Assembly (NCBI RefSeq): GCF_011762185.1
Contig: NZ_JAASQJ010000003.1
Location: 992,001-1,056,000, forward strand
Reading direction: 5' to 3'
DNA from: Dyadobacter arcticus
Lineage (GTDB): Bacteria; Bacteroidota; Bacteroidia; Cytophagales; Spirosomataceae
DNA: 64,000 nt
Every line of letters begins with the position of its first letter. Within the stretch, counting starts at the first letter, position 1. Positions 54,251-64,000 of the stretch are shown here, one piece after another. The notes beneath the pieces are model-generated. The model was not told the origin of the DNA and searched no databases. It worked only from the letters and a program-made list of their open reading frames with translations. The position numbers were made by a program, and so were the translations under genes.

Positions 54251-55670
54251 AAGACAAATAAGGGTCGGGATCGTACTCCTGACCTTGATATATACCGGAT
54301 GCAGTGTACCGCCAGTAGTTCACAGATCCGAGAACAGAACGACGCCTGTGAGCTATAATGGCTCACAGGACTCTACCAACACAGGCAAATTGAGCTGGAA
54401 AACCTATTTTACAGATCCTAACCTGGTCGCACTGATTGACACGGCTTTCAAAAACAATCAGGAACTGAACATTACCTTACAGGAAATCGAAATTTCCAGG
54501 CAGGAAATCAGGGCCAGAAAGGGGGAATACTTGCCTTTTGTCGGCTTGGGCGGCGGTGCAGGTGTGGATAAGATTGGCAGGTACACCAACATCGGTGCGA
54601 GTGAAGCCACAACGGACATCAAACCAGGAAAAGAAACGCCGGAATTTTTGCCGGATGTCCAGGTAGCAGCATTTGCACATTGGGAAGTTGACATTTGGCA
54701 CAAACTGCGAAATGCGAGGAAAGCAGCGGTATCAAGATACCTGGCTTCTGTGGAAGGGAAAAATTTTATGATGACCAATATCATTTCGGAAATTGCCAAT
54801 TCCTATTATGAATTGCTTGCACTGGATACGCAACTCGCTATCATTCAACAGAACATTGAAATTCAGAATAATGCGCTGAAAATTGTGAGAATGGAGAAAG
54901 AGGCCACGCGGGTAACAGAACTGGCTGTCAAGAGATTTGAAGCGCAGGTATTGCACACGCAAGATCTGCAATATGATATCAAACAGCGGATTACGGTAAC
55001 TGAAAATAGAATTAACTTCCTGTTGGGCAGGTATCCGCAGCCGGTTCTGAGAAATAGCGCTGGTTTTGCAACTCTGCTCCCCAATATTATTCAGACCGGT
55101 ATTCCGTCGCAATTGCTGCAGAACCGTCCCGACGTGAGACAAGCTGAAAACAACCTGGCCGCAGCCAGGCTGGATGTGGAAGTTGCGAGAGCAAATTTTT
55201 ATCCGAGTCTGAGTCTAAACGCTACTTTGGGCGTTCGAGCGTTCAGCCCGTTATATATTGCGAGATTACCAGAATCCCTGGTCGCAACGCTGGCAGGTGA
55301 CCTGGCTGGGCCATTGATCAACAAAAATGCGATCAAGGCAACTTATGCCAGCGCGAATGCCCGCCAGATCCAGGCGGTTTATGATTACGAACGGACGGTT
55401 TTGAATGCTTACATTGAAGTTGCCAATCAGCTATCCAACATCGGTAACCTGGCCAGCAGCTATGATCTGAAATCGAAAGAAGTGGATGCATTGACCCAAT
55501 CGATCACCATCTCAAATGGCCTTTTCCGTTCAGCCCGCGCAGATTATATGGAAGTGCTACTAACCCAGCGAGATGCATTGGAATCGAGATTCGACCTCAT
55601 CGAAACCAAAATGCAGCAAATGAGCGCCACGGTCAATATATATCGGGCGTTAGGTGGCGGGTGGAATTGA
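54237..55670 (+). CDS. RND efflux outer-membrane factor (TolC/OprM-type) lipoprotein
   Basis: 477 residues, lipidated Cys22 (IYTGC). Two outer-membrane efflux protein repeats: first half WKTYFTDPNLVALIDTAFKN, EVDIWHKLRNARKAAVSRYL, second half SQLLQNRPDVRQAENNLAAA, RLDVEVARANFYPSLSLN. It forms the trimeric channel for the upstream pump. The ATG at 54237 overlaps the pump gene end, indicating coupling. A terminator follows at 55694-55725. Confidence 0.95.
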   Translation: MMRNKRQIRVGIVLLTLIYTGCSVPPVVHRSENRTTPVSYNGSQDSTNTGKLSWKTYFTDPNLVALIDTAFKNNQELNITLQEIEISRQEIRARKGEYLPFVGLGGGAGVDKIGRYTNIGASEATTDIKPGKETPEFLPDVQVAAFAHWEVDIWHKLRNARKAAVSRYLASVEGKNFMMTNIISEIANSYYELLALDTQLAIIQQNIEIQNNALKIVRMEKEATRVTELAVKRFEAQVLHTQDLQYDIKQRITVTENRINFLLGRYPQPVLRNSAGFATLLPNIIQTGIPSQLLQNRPDVRQAENNLAAARLDVEVARANFYPSLSLNATLGVRAFSPLYIARLPESLVATLAGDLAGPLINKNAIKATYASANARQIQAVYDYERTVLNAYIEVANQLSNIGNLASSYDLKSKEVDALTQSITISNGLFRSARADYMEVLLTQRDALESRFDLIETKMQQMSATVNIYRALGGGWN

Positions 55671-55693
55671 TTAGCTTTAATGAGAAATGAAAG

Positions 55694-55725
55694 AGGCCGT
55701 CTCGGTATCCGCGGCGGCCTTTTTT
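55694..55725 (+). terminator. Intrinsic terminator of the efflux operon
   Basis: AGGCCGTC pairs with GGCGGCCT (one G-T) around an 11-base loop, followed by TTTTT; 24 bases after the outer-membrane factor stop. Confidence 0.85.
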
Positions 55726-55768
55726 GGATATTTAAAGAAAAAGAAACGATTTCGCTCGAACTGAACTG

Positions 55769-55960
55769 CTACATTTTACCTATTTCAAGCTGCTTGCAGA
55801 TTACGTCACATAAAAATGGATCAAGTTGCGGATGGCGGGGAACTGTTGTCTTTTTACCAGTTAGCTCATTTTTGAAAATATCGTGTTTGGAACCATTTCG
55901 GTGCAGGTAGCATGAATTTTATTCCAGATGCCTGATAAATTTGCTTCTCTTGATAGACAT
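55769..55960 (-). pseudogene. hicA: HicA toxin gene interrupted by a stop codon
   Basis: Reading the minus strand from ATG 55960 gives MSIKRSKFIRHLE, then TAA at codon 14, then in the same frame NSCYLHRNGSKHDIFKNELT, GKKTTVPRHPQLDPFLCDVI and CKQLEIGKM before TAG at 55769. With a Lys (AAA) in place of TAA this is a normal HicA mRNA interferase of about 63 residues, including the catalytic His (GSKHDIF) and the PRH segment. One base change (A to T) therefore explains the loss. The A of hicB's TGA is the A of this ATG, so the two are translationally coupled. Found by eye, not as an open frame. Confidence 0.8.
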
Positions 55961-56163
55961 CAGGCAAATACGAATTCCTCTTTTGAGATGACATTACCAA
56001 AATCCTCCTCGGATCGCATATCTTCCATGTAGAGTTCAAGTGCGTCCTGTATATTTTCCAAAACTTCCTGACGCGACGTTCCCTGAGTAACTACCGCAGG
56101 TATCTCCTTGATAGATCCTATCAGATACTCGGCTCCCTGTACAATTAAAACTGTTAGTTTCAT
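55960..56163 (-). CDS. hicB: HicB-type antitoxin
   Basis: 67 residues, the short HicB form: TVLIVQGAEYLIGSIKEIPA, VVTQGTSRQEVLENIQDALE, LYMEDM. This is the partial RNase H-like fold that binds HicA; there is no DNA-binding domain in this short version. The stop codon overlaps the start of the broken hicA. The antitoxin frame is intact although its toxin is interrupted. Upstream 95 bases to the methyltransferase stop hold nothing else. Confidence 0.85.
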   Translation of the reverse strand: MKLTVLIVQGAEYLIGSIKEIPAVVTQGTSRQEVLENIQDALELYMEDMRSEEDFGNVISKEEFVFA

Positions 56164-56258
56164 GAGCTGTAAGCGTTAACAACTTATATCTTCTTTAAAA
56201 CATAAAAATAACGTAAATCCACGAAATTTCGCTGAAAATAGCCAAAAAGCACATTCTA

Positions 56259-56858
56259 CTACCTCCTCTGAAACAAATCCATTCGATACTGCGGTTCGGT
56301 CTGATTTTTCAAATGGATCAGCGGCTTGGACATTTCATCTCCCGAAGTATTGATGAAAATTTCATGTACCTGGTCACCGGTAAGCGGAAATTCGTCTACA
56401 AGCGGTGTCCAATGGACCAGCAACAGTTTGCCGCCGGGCAATAAGGCACCGTTGATTTTCTCACGCGCTGCGAGCAGATCTGCTTCACTTAAAAAGTACC
56501 CTACTTCTGAAAGCAGGATCAAATCAAACTTTTCATCCGGAAAATCATTGGGTATCTCCATTTCCCTGACAGTAACGTTCGAATATTCTGCCAGTCGTTT
56601 TTGTGCATTTGCAACAGCAATGGTACTTGAATCTACCGCAAGCAGTTTTTGGCACCTTTGACGGAGCATTGAGCTCAGCAAACCATTGGAACAGCCGATT
56701 TCAAAACCACTTGCATAAACGCCGTCGGGAAGGAATAGCATTGTCTGGTCGTATTTCTTTCTCTCGTATTCGCTTTCTTCGAAGTTCCAGGGATCCTGAT
56801 TTTGCGTATACAAATTGTTAAAATAGGAAGCATCAAGCGTCTTTTTATTTTCATCCAT
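56259..56858 (-). CDS. NodS-type SAM-dependent methyltransferase
   Basis: 199 residues from ATG 56858 (MDENKKTLDASYFNNLYTQN); upstream start codons lie deep in the PIG-L gene. The NodS-like N-terminus has DPWNFEESEYERKKYDQTM, typical for this family, then motif I FEIGCSNGLLSSML and VDSSTIAVANAQKRL, FDLILLSEVGYFL, LLPGGKLLLVHWTP. NodS N-methylates a de-acetylated amino sugar, so pairing with a PIG-L deacetylase (8-base overlap) suggests deacetylation followed by methylation of an amino sugar conjugate. Confidence 0.87.
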   Translation of the reverse strand: MDENKKTLDASYFNNLYTQNQDPWNFEESEYERKKYDQTMLFLPDGVYASGFEIGCSNGLLSSMLRQRCQKLLAVDSSTIAVANAQKRLAEYSNVTVREMEIPNDFPDEKFDLILLSEVGYFLSEADLLAAREKINGALLPGGKLLLVHWTPLVDEFPLTGDQVHEIFINTSGDEMSKPLIHLKNQTEPQYRMDLFQRR

Positions 56859-57615
56859 CAAAAATCGTACGTTCGTTTTCAAAAAATATTTCTCTTGCAT
56901 TGCTAAAATGGGCAATCATTTCTTCGGATAACCGGAAACCATCCGGATCGTCATCAATTAAATCGGTGATCTGGGACTGGTGTGCATCCAATGCTTTTCG
57001 TTTGATCTCTAATACGTTCCTGATATCGACACCGCAGATCTGCATCTTCGAGATTAATTCAATATCCCTAACGTTGCCCATTTCCCAAAGCCAAATCGGA
57101 TACTGCAATATTCTGGGCTTGACATCTAATCGCAAAACGGCCTCAGTTAGAATTTGAAAACTGGCGCGATGGTCTGGATGCGGATCATTCTGCCAGGGAA
57201 TAAAAATGGTCTGAGGTTGATGTTGCCGAATGCAGGCCATCATCAATCGCACAACAGATTCAAAATAAAGGCTGTCAGCATGAGGGACATTTCGATCTGG
57301 CAGAGACAAAAAATCTACATTTTCTTTTTTGCCGCCGAGTATCTCCACCGCATGAATAGCTTCCAGCTCCCGAAGTACCCTTAACCTCGGAGCAGGATAT
57401 TTTTTTGAATTGGGATGAGATAGCGTTCCGTCACTGACAAATACAAACTGTACAGTAAAACCTTCCCGCAAAAGCAGCGCTGCCGTGCCCCCGCATCCCA
57501 AGGTTTCATCATCTGCATGAGGTGCAATGACCATGCTATCTCCAAATGAACTGGCTGGAACGGTAGGTACATCCGCCATTTTTTTCTCGAAATCCACTAC
57601 CGGCTGGCTGTCCAT
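56851..57615 (-). CDS. PIG-L/LmbE-family deacetylase
   Basis: 254 residues. Zn-binding motif PHADDETLGCGGTAALLL (the family's PHxDDE) near residue 33 and a second His set in PWQNDPHPDHRASFQILT near 145. Members remove N-acetyl groups from amino-sugar conjugates. Its last 8 bases overlap the start of the NodS-like methyltransferase, so the two act as a unit. No glycosyltransferase gene is adjacent here. Confidence 0.9.
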   Translation of the reverse strand: MDSQPVVDFEKKMADVPTVPASSFGDSMVIAPHADDETLGCGGTAALLLREGFTVQFVFVSDGTLSHPNSKKYPAPRLRVLRELEAIHAVEILGGKKENVDFLSLPDRNVPHADSLYFESVVRLMMACIRQHQPQTIFIPWQNDPHPDHRASFQILTEAVLRLDVKPRILQYPIWLWEMGNVRDIELISKMQICGVDIRNVLEIKRKALDAHQSQITDLIDDDPDGFRLSEEMIAHFSNAREIFFENERTIFDG

Positions 57616-57870
57616 TAGAAGGCTGCCTTGATGTGATTCTTCATATTAACTGTGTAGTAACATTTGATAACTCAGCCGTAAAGCAAATACCATACCCGAC
57701 GAAATATTAATGATTTAATAACACAGTCATTACAATGGCCTCTTTAAAATCTCAGGAAGTACGGGGTGCTATGATTGATCTGTTAATGTTCAACTTAACA
57801 ATATCTTAATACAAAATTAAATGCACAATTATCTACTTTAAGTAACTTTCGGTATATTAATCAGTGTACC

Positions 57871-58497
57871 ATGAGAAGAATATTATTGTTTGCACTAGCT
57901 CTAAGTCAGCTTTTTAGCTGTAAATCTGAGGATACGCCATTGCCACCAGAACAAGATCTGGACGCGCTTTACCAACAATTTCATGGCCGATACAAAATCG
58001 TCAGCGCTGTCGCTAGTGAAGCTTTGGATGTAAATTTCGATGGAAATCCTTCAACAAACTTATTAGCGGAAATAGATGAATTGCGAACTGGGGCACAGAC
58101 AGAATTTTATTCACAGGTCAATATTCCGAGATCGTTCAATGCCACTCCCAAACCATCGTTTCTCTTTATTCAAAATTGGCCCGAACAGTTTTTGCGGCTG
58201 GAACAGGGAAAGGTTTGGGACGGAATAGCAATAATTCCCTTTAACAAAGATTATACGTTCGACTTCGATATGAAGGTTCTCGTTCGGGAATTCAGCTTCT
58301 CAGAAGACCTCAAACAGTTGATCGTTATTCCGGATGATTCTGAAGATCCTGTATTCAAGCTGTCAGCTCCTAAAAGCGTCACTGTATTGAATGATGGGAA
58401 GCTTGTTGTAATTGCAACGCGCAGACTCTATACGAGTGACGGGGTTAAAGAAGTAATTGTAACAACAACGTACGAGCGCTTTACAATGGCTACCTAG
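57871..58497 (+). CDS. Lipoprotein of unknown function
   Basis: 208 residues, lipidated Cys17 (QLFSC). After a short linker the protein is rich in beta strands (YKIVSAVASEALDVNFDGNP, NWPEQFLRLEQGKVWDGIAI, KLVVIATRRLYTSDGVKEVI), possibly a lipocalin-like fold, with a DVNFDGNP segment resembling calcium loops. No family is recognised. Monocistronic; the 255 bases before it are AT-rich. Confidence 0.75.
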   Translation: MRRILLFALALSQLFSCKSEDTPLPPEQDLDALYQQFHGRYKIVSAVASEALDVNFDGNPSTNLLAEIDELRTGAQTEFYSQVNIPRSFNATPKPSFLFIQNWPEQFLRLEQGKVWDGIAIIPFNKDYTFDFDMKVLVREFSFSEDLKQLIVIPDDSEDPVFKLSAPKSVTVLNDGKLVVIATRRLYTSDGVKEVIVTTTYERFTMAT

Positions 58498-58536
58498 TTC
58501 CCGATCGCAGAGCTAATTCAGGCAGGCGCTTAGATA

Positions 58537-59031
58537 CTAGTATGAACCCATCATTGACACATAATAATTTGCACAATGTAGGGAGATCATCAATAGCATT
58601 TCCTTGTCAGATAAAAGCTCAAAATCATCCGAGGTTGTTATTTGATGCTCGTAACTCATTTTATTCCATTTCACAGAAGGTTTCATTATTAAAAGTTCAA
58701 TTCCTTCTTTGTCCGCAAGTGTATATGACTCTTTAAAAAAACCTTTATGTTTAAAAACATAACCTTTTTCGACGTGGTGATGAAAAGTTTGAATGACAAT
58801 TTTCCCGTTCCAATTCATTTCGAACTTTAATAGCACCTGTCCCCTTTCTTTGAGTTCAATTGTTGTACCCCAAAATCCTTTTGGTTCGACCTGATAATTG
58901 ATGTTGTTTGTCAGCTCAATTAAAGCGTCAAATTTGAACCAACTTTTGTAAGAAAGTTTTCCAATCAATTTCTCAGCCTTAATCAAATCAAAATTTAATG
59001 AGTTGTTTGGTTTTGCTTGATATTCTGCCAT
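58537..59031 (-). CDS. Cytosolic protein of unknown function
   Basis: 164 residues without signal or membrane segments. Several beta strands (YKSWFKFDALIELTNNINYQ, FWGTTIELKERGQVLLKFEM, KIVIQTFHHHVEKGYVFKHK) suggest a tubby/LURP-one-like barrel, which I cannot confirm. It starts 21 bases after the stop of the VOC gene (59053-59427), on the same strand, so the two are likely co-transcribed. Confidence 0.7.
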   Translation of the reverse strand: MAEYQAKPNNSLNFDLIKAEKLIGKLSYKSWFKFDALIELTNNINYQVEPKGFWGTTIELKERGQVLLKFEMNWNGKIVIQTFHHHVEKGYVFKHKGFFKESYTLADKEGIELLIMKPSVKWNKMSYEHQITTSDDFELLSDKEMLLMISLHCANYYVSMMGSY

Positions 59032-59052
59032 ATCGGGTTAACATTTAATTCA

Positions 59053-59427
59053 TTATGCTGCCTCAAATAACTCAATTTTGTTGCCCTCTAAATCAAGAAT
59101 ATGAACAAATTTTCCATAATCATAGGTCGCGATTTCATCCAACACAGTCACCCCTTCCCTTTTCAACTCTTCTACGAGTGCTTCAATGTTTTCAACCCGA
59201 TAATTAATCATAAAATCCTTTGTTGAAGGCTCAAAATATTTGGTCTTATCAGCAAACGGGGACCATAGCGTATATCCTTTCTCAGCCGAGTCTCCGTCTT
59301 GTATCCAGTCAAACTTCGCTCCGTATGGGCTTGTCTCTAACCCGAGATGGGTTTTATACCATTCATTGATTTGCTCTGTGTCCTTGCATTTGAAAAAAAT
59401 GCCGCCAATTCCTGTTACTCGTTTCAT
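59053..59427 (-). CDS. VOC-family protein
   Basis: 124 residues, one VOC module: GIGGIFFKCKDTEQINEWYK, NYRVENIEALVEELKREGVT and a closing HILDLEGNKIELFEA with the metal-ligand-type Glu. Substrate not evident. Neighbours on the same strand: a protein of unknown function downstream. Confidence 0.87.
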   Translation of the reverse strand: MKRVTGIGGIFFKCKDTEQINEWYKTHLGLETSPYGAKFDWIQDGDSAEKGYTLWSPFADKTKYFEPSTKDFMINYRVENIEALVEELKREGVTVLDEIATYDYGKFVHILDLEGNKIELFEAA

Positions 59428-59521
59428 TGTGATTAGTTTTTCACTAAATATACACTACTTACTGACATTTTCCTTCCTGAAACGCCAGCCCCGGCGAGAC
59501 CGTAAGGAACACCAGGATTTG

Positions 59522-60448
59522 TCAGTTAAATGATCTCCTGAATTCCAGTGGGGAGAAGCTTGTTTTCGTCTTAAATAACTTACTGAATGATTGCGGGTGC
59601 TCAAAACCCAGTTCGTAGGCAACTTCGCTCACAGTTAAGCTGGTCGTTGAAAGCTTTTCCTTTGCTTTTTCAATGAGTTTTTGATGAATATGCTGTTGTG
59701 CATTTTGGCCGGTCAGGGAACGCAGCATATCACTTAGATAACTGGGAGAGATATTGAGATTGTCTGAAAGAAAATGAACGGTCGGAATTCCCTGGTTTAT
59801 AGACTTTTCCTCGTTAAAATATTCGTCTAAAATTTCTTCCAGCTTTTGCAGCAGATTGTTGCCTGATGCCTTGCGGGTAATGAATTGACGTTTGTAAAAC
59901 CTGTTTGCGTAATTCAGCAATAATTCAATCTGGGAAATCATTACATCTTGACTGAATTCATCGATCCGGCTGCGCAACTCTCCGTTCATGATGTCAAAAA
60001 GCGATAATATCACAGCCTTTTCCTGGTCCGACAAATGCAATGCTTCATTGGCGGAATAGGAAAAGAATCCATACTGACGAATCTTTTTTGCCAAAGGGTA
60101 ATTCAGCAGAAAATCCGGATGAATCAATAGCGTAAACAGCGAACAACTCTCGGTCACATTAGTGTCATCGGCCTGATGACCAATGATCTGGCCAGGAGCC
60201 GCAAACAAAAGTCCGCCCTCATCAAAATCATAATAATCCTGACCATATCGCAACTTTCCGCTGAGTTTTCCTTTTAAGGCTATTTTATAAAAAGTCAGCA
60301 TATGCGAATGTCGCAGCTTTCTGAGTTCAATCGGCGTTTTGCTATTATCGATCAAGCTAATCAGCGGATGCAGCGGCTTGGGCATACCAAATGCCCGGTG
60401 CATTTCAGATAAGGAGTCGAATTTATACGGGGCGTCTTCGTTTTTCAT
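59522..60448 (-). CDS. AraC-family transcriptional regulator
   Basis: 308 residues. N-terminal cupin-like sensor (LTFYKIALKGKLSGKLRYGQ, DEGGLLFAAPGQIIGHQ), then a C-terminal AraC double HTH (about 205-308): HFLSDNLNISPSYLSDMLRS, TVSEVAYELGFEHPQSFSKLF. The GFEHPQSFSKLFK and QNAQQHIHQKLIEKAKEKL segments are typical. It begins 12 bases after the end of the dehydrogenase gene on the same strand, so it is probably co-transcribed with it and may regulate it. Confidence 0.93.
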   Translation of the reverse strand: MKNEDAPYKFDSLSEMHRAFGMPKPLHPLISLIDNSKTPIELRKLRHSHMLTFYKIALKGKLSGKLRYGQDYYDFDEGGLLFAAPGQIIGHQADDTNVTESCSLFTLLIHPDFLLNYPLAKKIRQYGFFSYSANEALHLSDQEKAVILSLFDIMNGELRSRIDEFSQDVMISQIELLLNYANRFYKRQFITRKASGNNLLQKLEEILDEYFNEEKSINQGIPTVHFLSDNLNISPSYLSDMLRSLTGQNAQQHIHQKLIEKAKEKLSTTSLTVSEVAYELGFEHPQSFSKLFKTKTSFSPLEFRRSFN

Positions 60449-60460
60449 TTGGTTTGAGTT

Positions 60461-61342
60461 TTAAATTATCGCCTGAGCAGCGTTTGAAACTTCCTCCCAC
60501 TCCTCCCAGATTGCCAACCGCTCAGCGTAATCCTTACGCACCCAAGGCAAATTGTGGCTTCCAAGAAAGAACCGCAGCGGCGGATTGGGCGAATCTACCA
60601 TCTTGAAAAGCGCCTGTGGTGTTGCGGCTGGATCGCCTCTTTCCAGGTTCCTGATCCCGTTGATAAACTGCTCTTTAAAATCCGAGTAAATGTCCATTCC
60701 GGCAGCAAATTTTAAAGACTCCTGACTCCCAAATTCCGTCGCATAAGCACCTGGCTCTATGATCGTTACTTTGATCCCAAACGCTTTGACTTCCGCTGCC
60801 AAACTTTCGTGAATGGCCTCGAACGCCCATTTGGAAGAACAATAGTAGCCAATCACCGGAAGTACTACGTGCCCGAGATTACTGGAAGTGCCAAGTATGT
60901 GGCCATAACCCTGTTCACGGAGCAAAGGCAGCGCTGCCTGGATAACGGCAAGGGGCCCGAAAATGTTCGTGTCGTAAAGTGCCCGAACATCGTCCGCACT
61001 AGCTTCCTCGATCGTACCAACCAATGAATAGCCTGCATTATTAAGCACAATATCGAGTCTTCCAAAATGCACGTGAGCTTGCGCCACAGCAGATTTCACC
61101 TGCTCGGTGTTTGTAACATCGAGCTCCAGCGTTAACACATTTGCGCCAAATTTTTCTTCGAGATCGGCAATGCTTGCCAGCGAACGCGCGGTTGCCGCAA
61201 CCTTATCGCCACGTTCAAGCGCAGCCTCAGCCCAAACGCGTCCAAAACCGCGGGAGGCGCCCGTAATAAACCATACTTTATCAGCCAAAGCTGTGGCCGG
61301 CGCAATGCCAGCGGTTGAAATTTCTTCTTGTTGTGCCATCAT
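60461..61342 (-). CDS. Short-chain dehydrogenase/reductase
   Basis: 293 residues from ATG 61342 (MMAQQEEISTAGIAPATALA); the frame extends 38 codons upstream but without support. SDR residues: FITGASRGFGRVWAEAAL (NAD(P)-binding Gly-rich loop), LNNAGYS, catalytic YxxxK in GYYCSSKWAFEAIHESL (Tyr and Lys), and IEPGAYATEFG. The arrangement matches classical SDRs that oxidise or reduce alcohols/ketones. Followed by an AraC regulator gene after 12 bases. Confidence 0.93.
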   Translation of the reverse strand: MMAQQEEISTAGIAPATALADKVWFITGASRGFGRVWAEAALERGDKVAATARSLASIADLEEKFGANVLTLELDVTNTEQVKSAVAQAHVHFGRLDIVLNNAGYSLVGTIEEASADDVRALYDTNIFGPLAVIQAALPLLREQGYGHILGTSSNLGHVVLPVIGYYCSSKWAFEAIHESLAAEVKAFGIKVTIIEPGAYATEFGSQESLKFAAGMDIYSDFKEQFINGIRNLERGDPAATPQALFKMVDSPNPPLRFFLGSHNLPWVRKDYAERLAIWEEWEEVSNAAQAII

Positions 61343-61434
61343 TTTGATTTTTTGATTTAAGTACAACAAAGGTCTACCTTGGCCGCTGGCCATTTGTAGC
61401 CTAATCGCGGGTTTTCGTAGCCAAAATGAGAATC

Positions 61435-61469
61435 CAAAAAAATGCCTGCAAACCAATGATTTACAGGCA
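61435..61469 (-). terminator. Intrinsic terminator
   Basis: On the minus strand TGCCTGTAAA pairs with TTTGCAGGCA (one mismatch) around a short loop, followed by a run of seven T. It closes the small secreted protein gene (61516-61887). Confidence 0.75.
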
Positions 61470-61515
61470 CCTATCTTCTAATTTGCATCAACAATCCAAG
61501 TCTTGTCGCAATCGG

Positions 61516-61887
61516 CTACTTCTTTGCTTCCCTGACCGCTTTGATTGGGAAATCTCCGTATTGAGATGAGATCAGGCCGGTTAATGTGTCGCCTTTTTGA
61601 ACTAAGCTGTATTTGAACACGCCGTTCTGGTTTTCAGTTGAAAAAGTTACTTTTCCCTGATCCATGGTCAGATCCTTAACTTCCTGTTTTTCAGCGGCCT
61701 CGACGTATCCTACCGTTTTGTTATCTTTTTGTTCAAATTTGAGAAACCCCGATTCGTATTCCGCAGGAACGTCGCTGATCAGATATTTCCAGGTGCCTAC
61801 CAGGTCGTCGGCAGTGATTGATCTTGTCGCAGCAATTGAAAAAATACCAATGGCAATGACCATCAAAAAATGATACTTAGTTTTCAT
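61516..61887 (-). CDS. Small secreted protein, lipocalin-like
   Basis: 123 residues with a signal peptide (IAIGIFSIAATRSI, cleavage uncertain near residue 25). The mature part begins DDLVGTWKYLISDVPAEYES, the opening of small lipocalin-like/DUF proteins common in Bacteroidota (VGTW motif), then strands GFLKFEQKDNKTVGYVEAAE and GVFKYSLVQKGDTLTGLISS. Function unknown. Monocistronic with its own terminator. Confidence 0.75.
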   Translation of the reverse strand: MKTKYHFLMVIAIGIFSIAATRSITADDLVGTWKYLISDVPAEYESGFLKFEQKDNKTVGYVEAAEKQEVKDLTMDQGKVTFSTENQNGVFKYSLVQKGDTLTGLISSQYGDFPIKAVREAKK

Positions 61888-61978
61888 CGTGGATTAGTAG
61901 TTTAAAGTTTGAAGTTTCAAATGTGATTGAAAAATAAATATAAATCCTGATTTTGTGCAAAGATTTTATGAAACAAGG

Positions 61979-64000
<2,022 letters not shown>

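Overview
The window reads as ordinary chromosome of a Bacteroidota bacterium of the order Cytophagales; a Dyadobacter-like member of the Spirosoma/Cytophaga group is my best guess, which no marker gene here proves. The signs are: a SusC/SusD pair driven by an ECF sigma factor and a FecR anti-sigma factor, a one-protein hybrid two-component system, LytTR/LytS regulation, many Bacteroidota-style lipoproteins, a type IX secretion C-terminal tail, and TAnnTTTG promoter elements. I saw no rRNA, tRNA, CRISPR array, insertion sequence or phage gene.

Layout. 1-4.7 kb: an extracytosolic flavin electron-transfer locus (periplasmic ankyrin protein, a DUF2271 protein with a flavinylation motif, a PepSY/flavodoxin/reductase membrane protein, and ApbE on the opposite strand). 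4.8-5.3 kb: a HigA antitoxin behind a deleted HigB toxin. 5.4-11 kb: a six-helix membrane protein coupled to an unlisted 56-residue membrane peptide, and a 1383-residue hybrid sensor. 11-28.9 kb: mixed single genes (DUF3891, metallo-beta-lactamase fold, DUF2071, VOC proteins, an orphan RluA N-terminal domain, an acyltransferase-LytS-LytTR operon, a D-aminoacylase-like lipoprotein, a histone-deacetylase-family enzyme, an Xaa-Pro aminopeptidase, a PIN toxin-antitoxin pair, a TlpA-like thioredoxin, an AraC regulator, a methyltransferase).

29-39.7 kb: a minus-strand uptake locus, sigma factor > FecR > SusC > SusD > cytochrome-like DUF1549/DUF1553 lipoprotein > Tat-exported DUF1501 protein, closed by a strong terminator at 28958-28992. 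The SusC has the N-terminal STN domain needed for FecR signalling, so the substrate probably induces its own uptake. 40-48.4 kb: a secreted small protein followed by a detached hybrid-sensor output domain, an Ig-like lipoprotein, an SGNH/MBOAT O-acylation pair with a good promoter, a DUF937/EF-hand protein, a T9SS-secreted propeller protein and a fatty acid desaturase.

48.5-64 kb: a VapC-type PIN pair, a complete RND efflux operon (adaptor, pump, outer membrane factor), a HicB antitoxin whose HicA toxin carries an internal stop codon, an overlapping PIG-L deacetylase/methyltransferase pair, small secreted and VOC proteins, an AraC regulator next to a short-chain dehydrogenase, and at the right edge a rifampin phosphotransferase-like protein whose start lies outside the window.

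The most notable observations are two independently broken toxins (HigB, HicA) with intact antitoxins, the flavinylation locus, the coupling of SusCD to planctomycete-type DUF1553/DUF1501 proteins, and an RluA-type protein that ends exactly before its catalytic domain.
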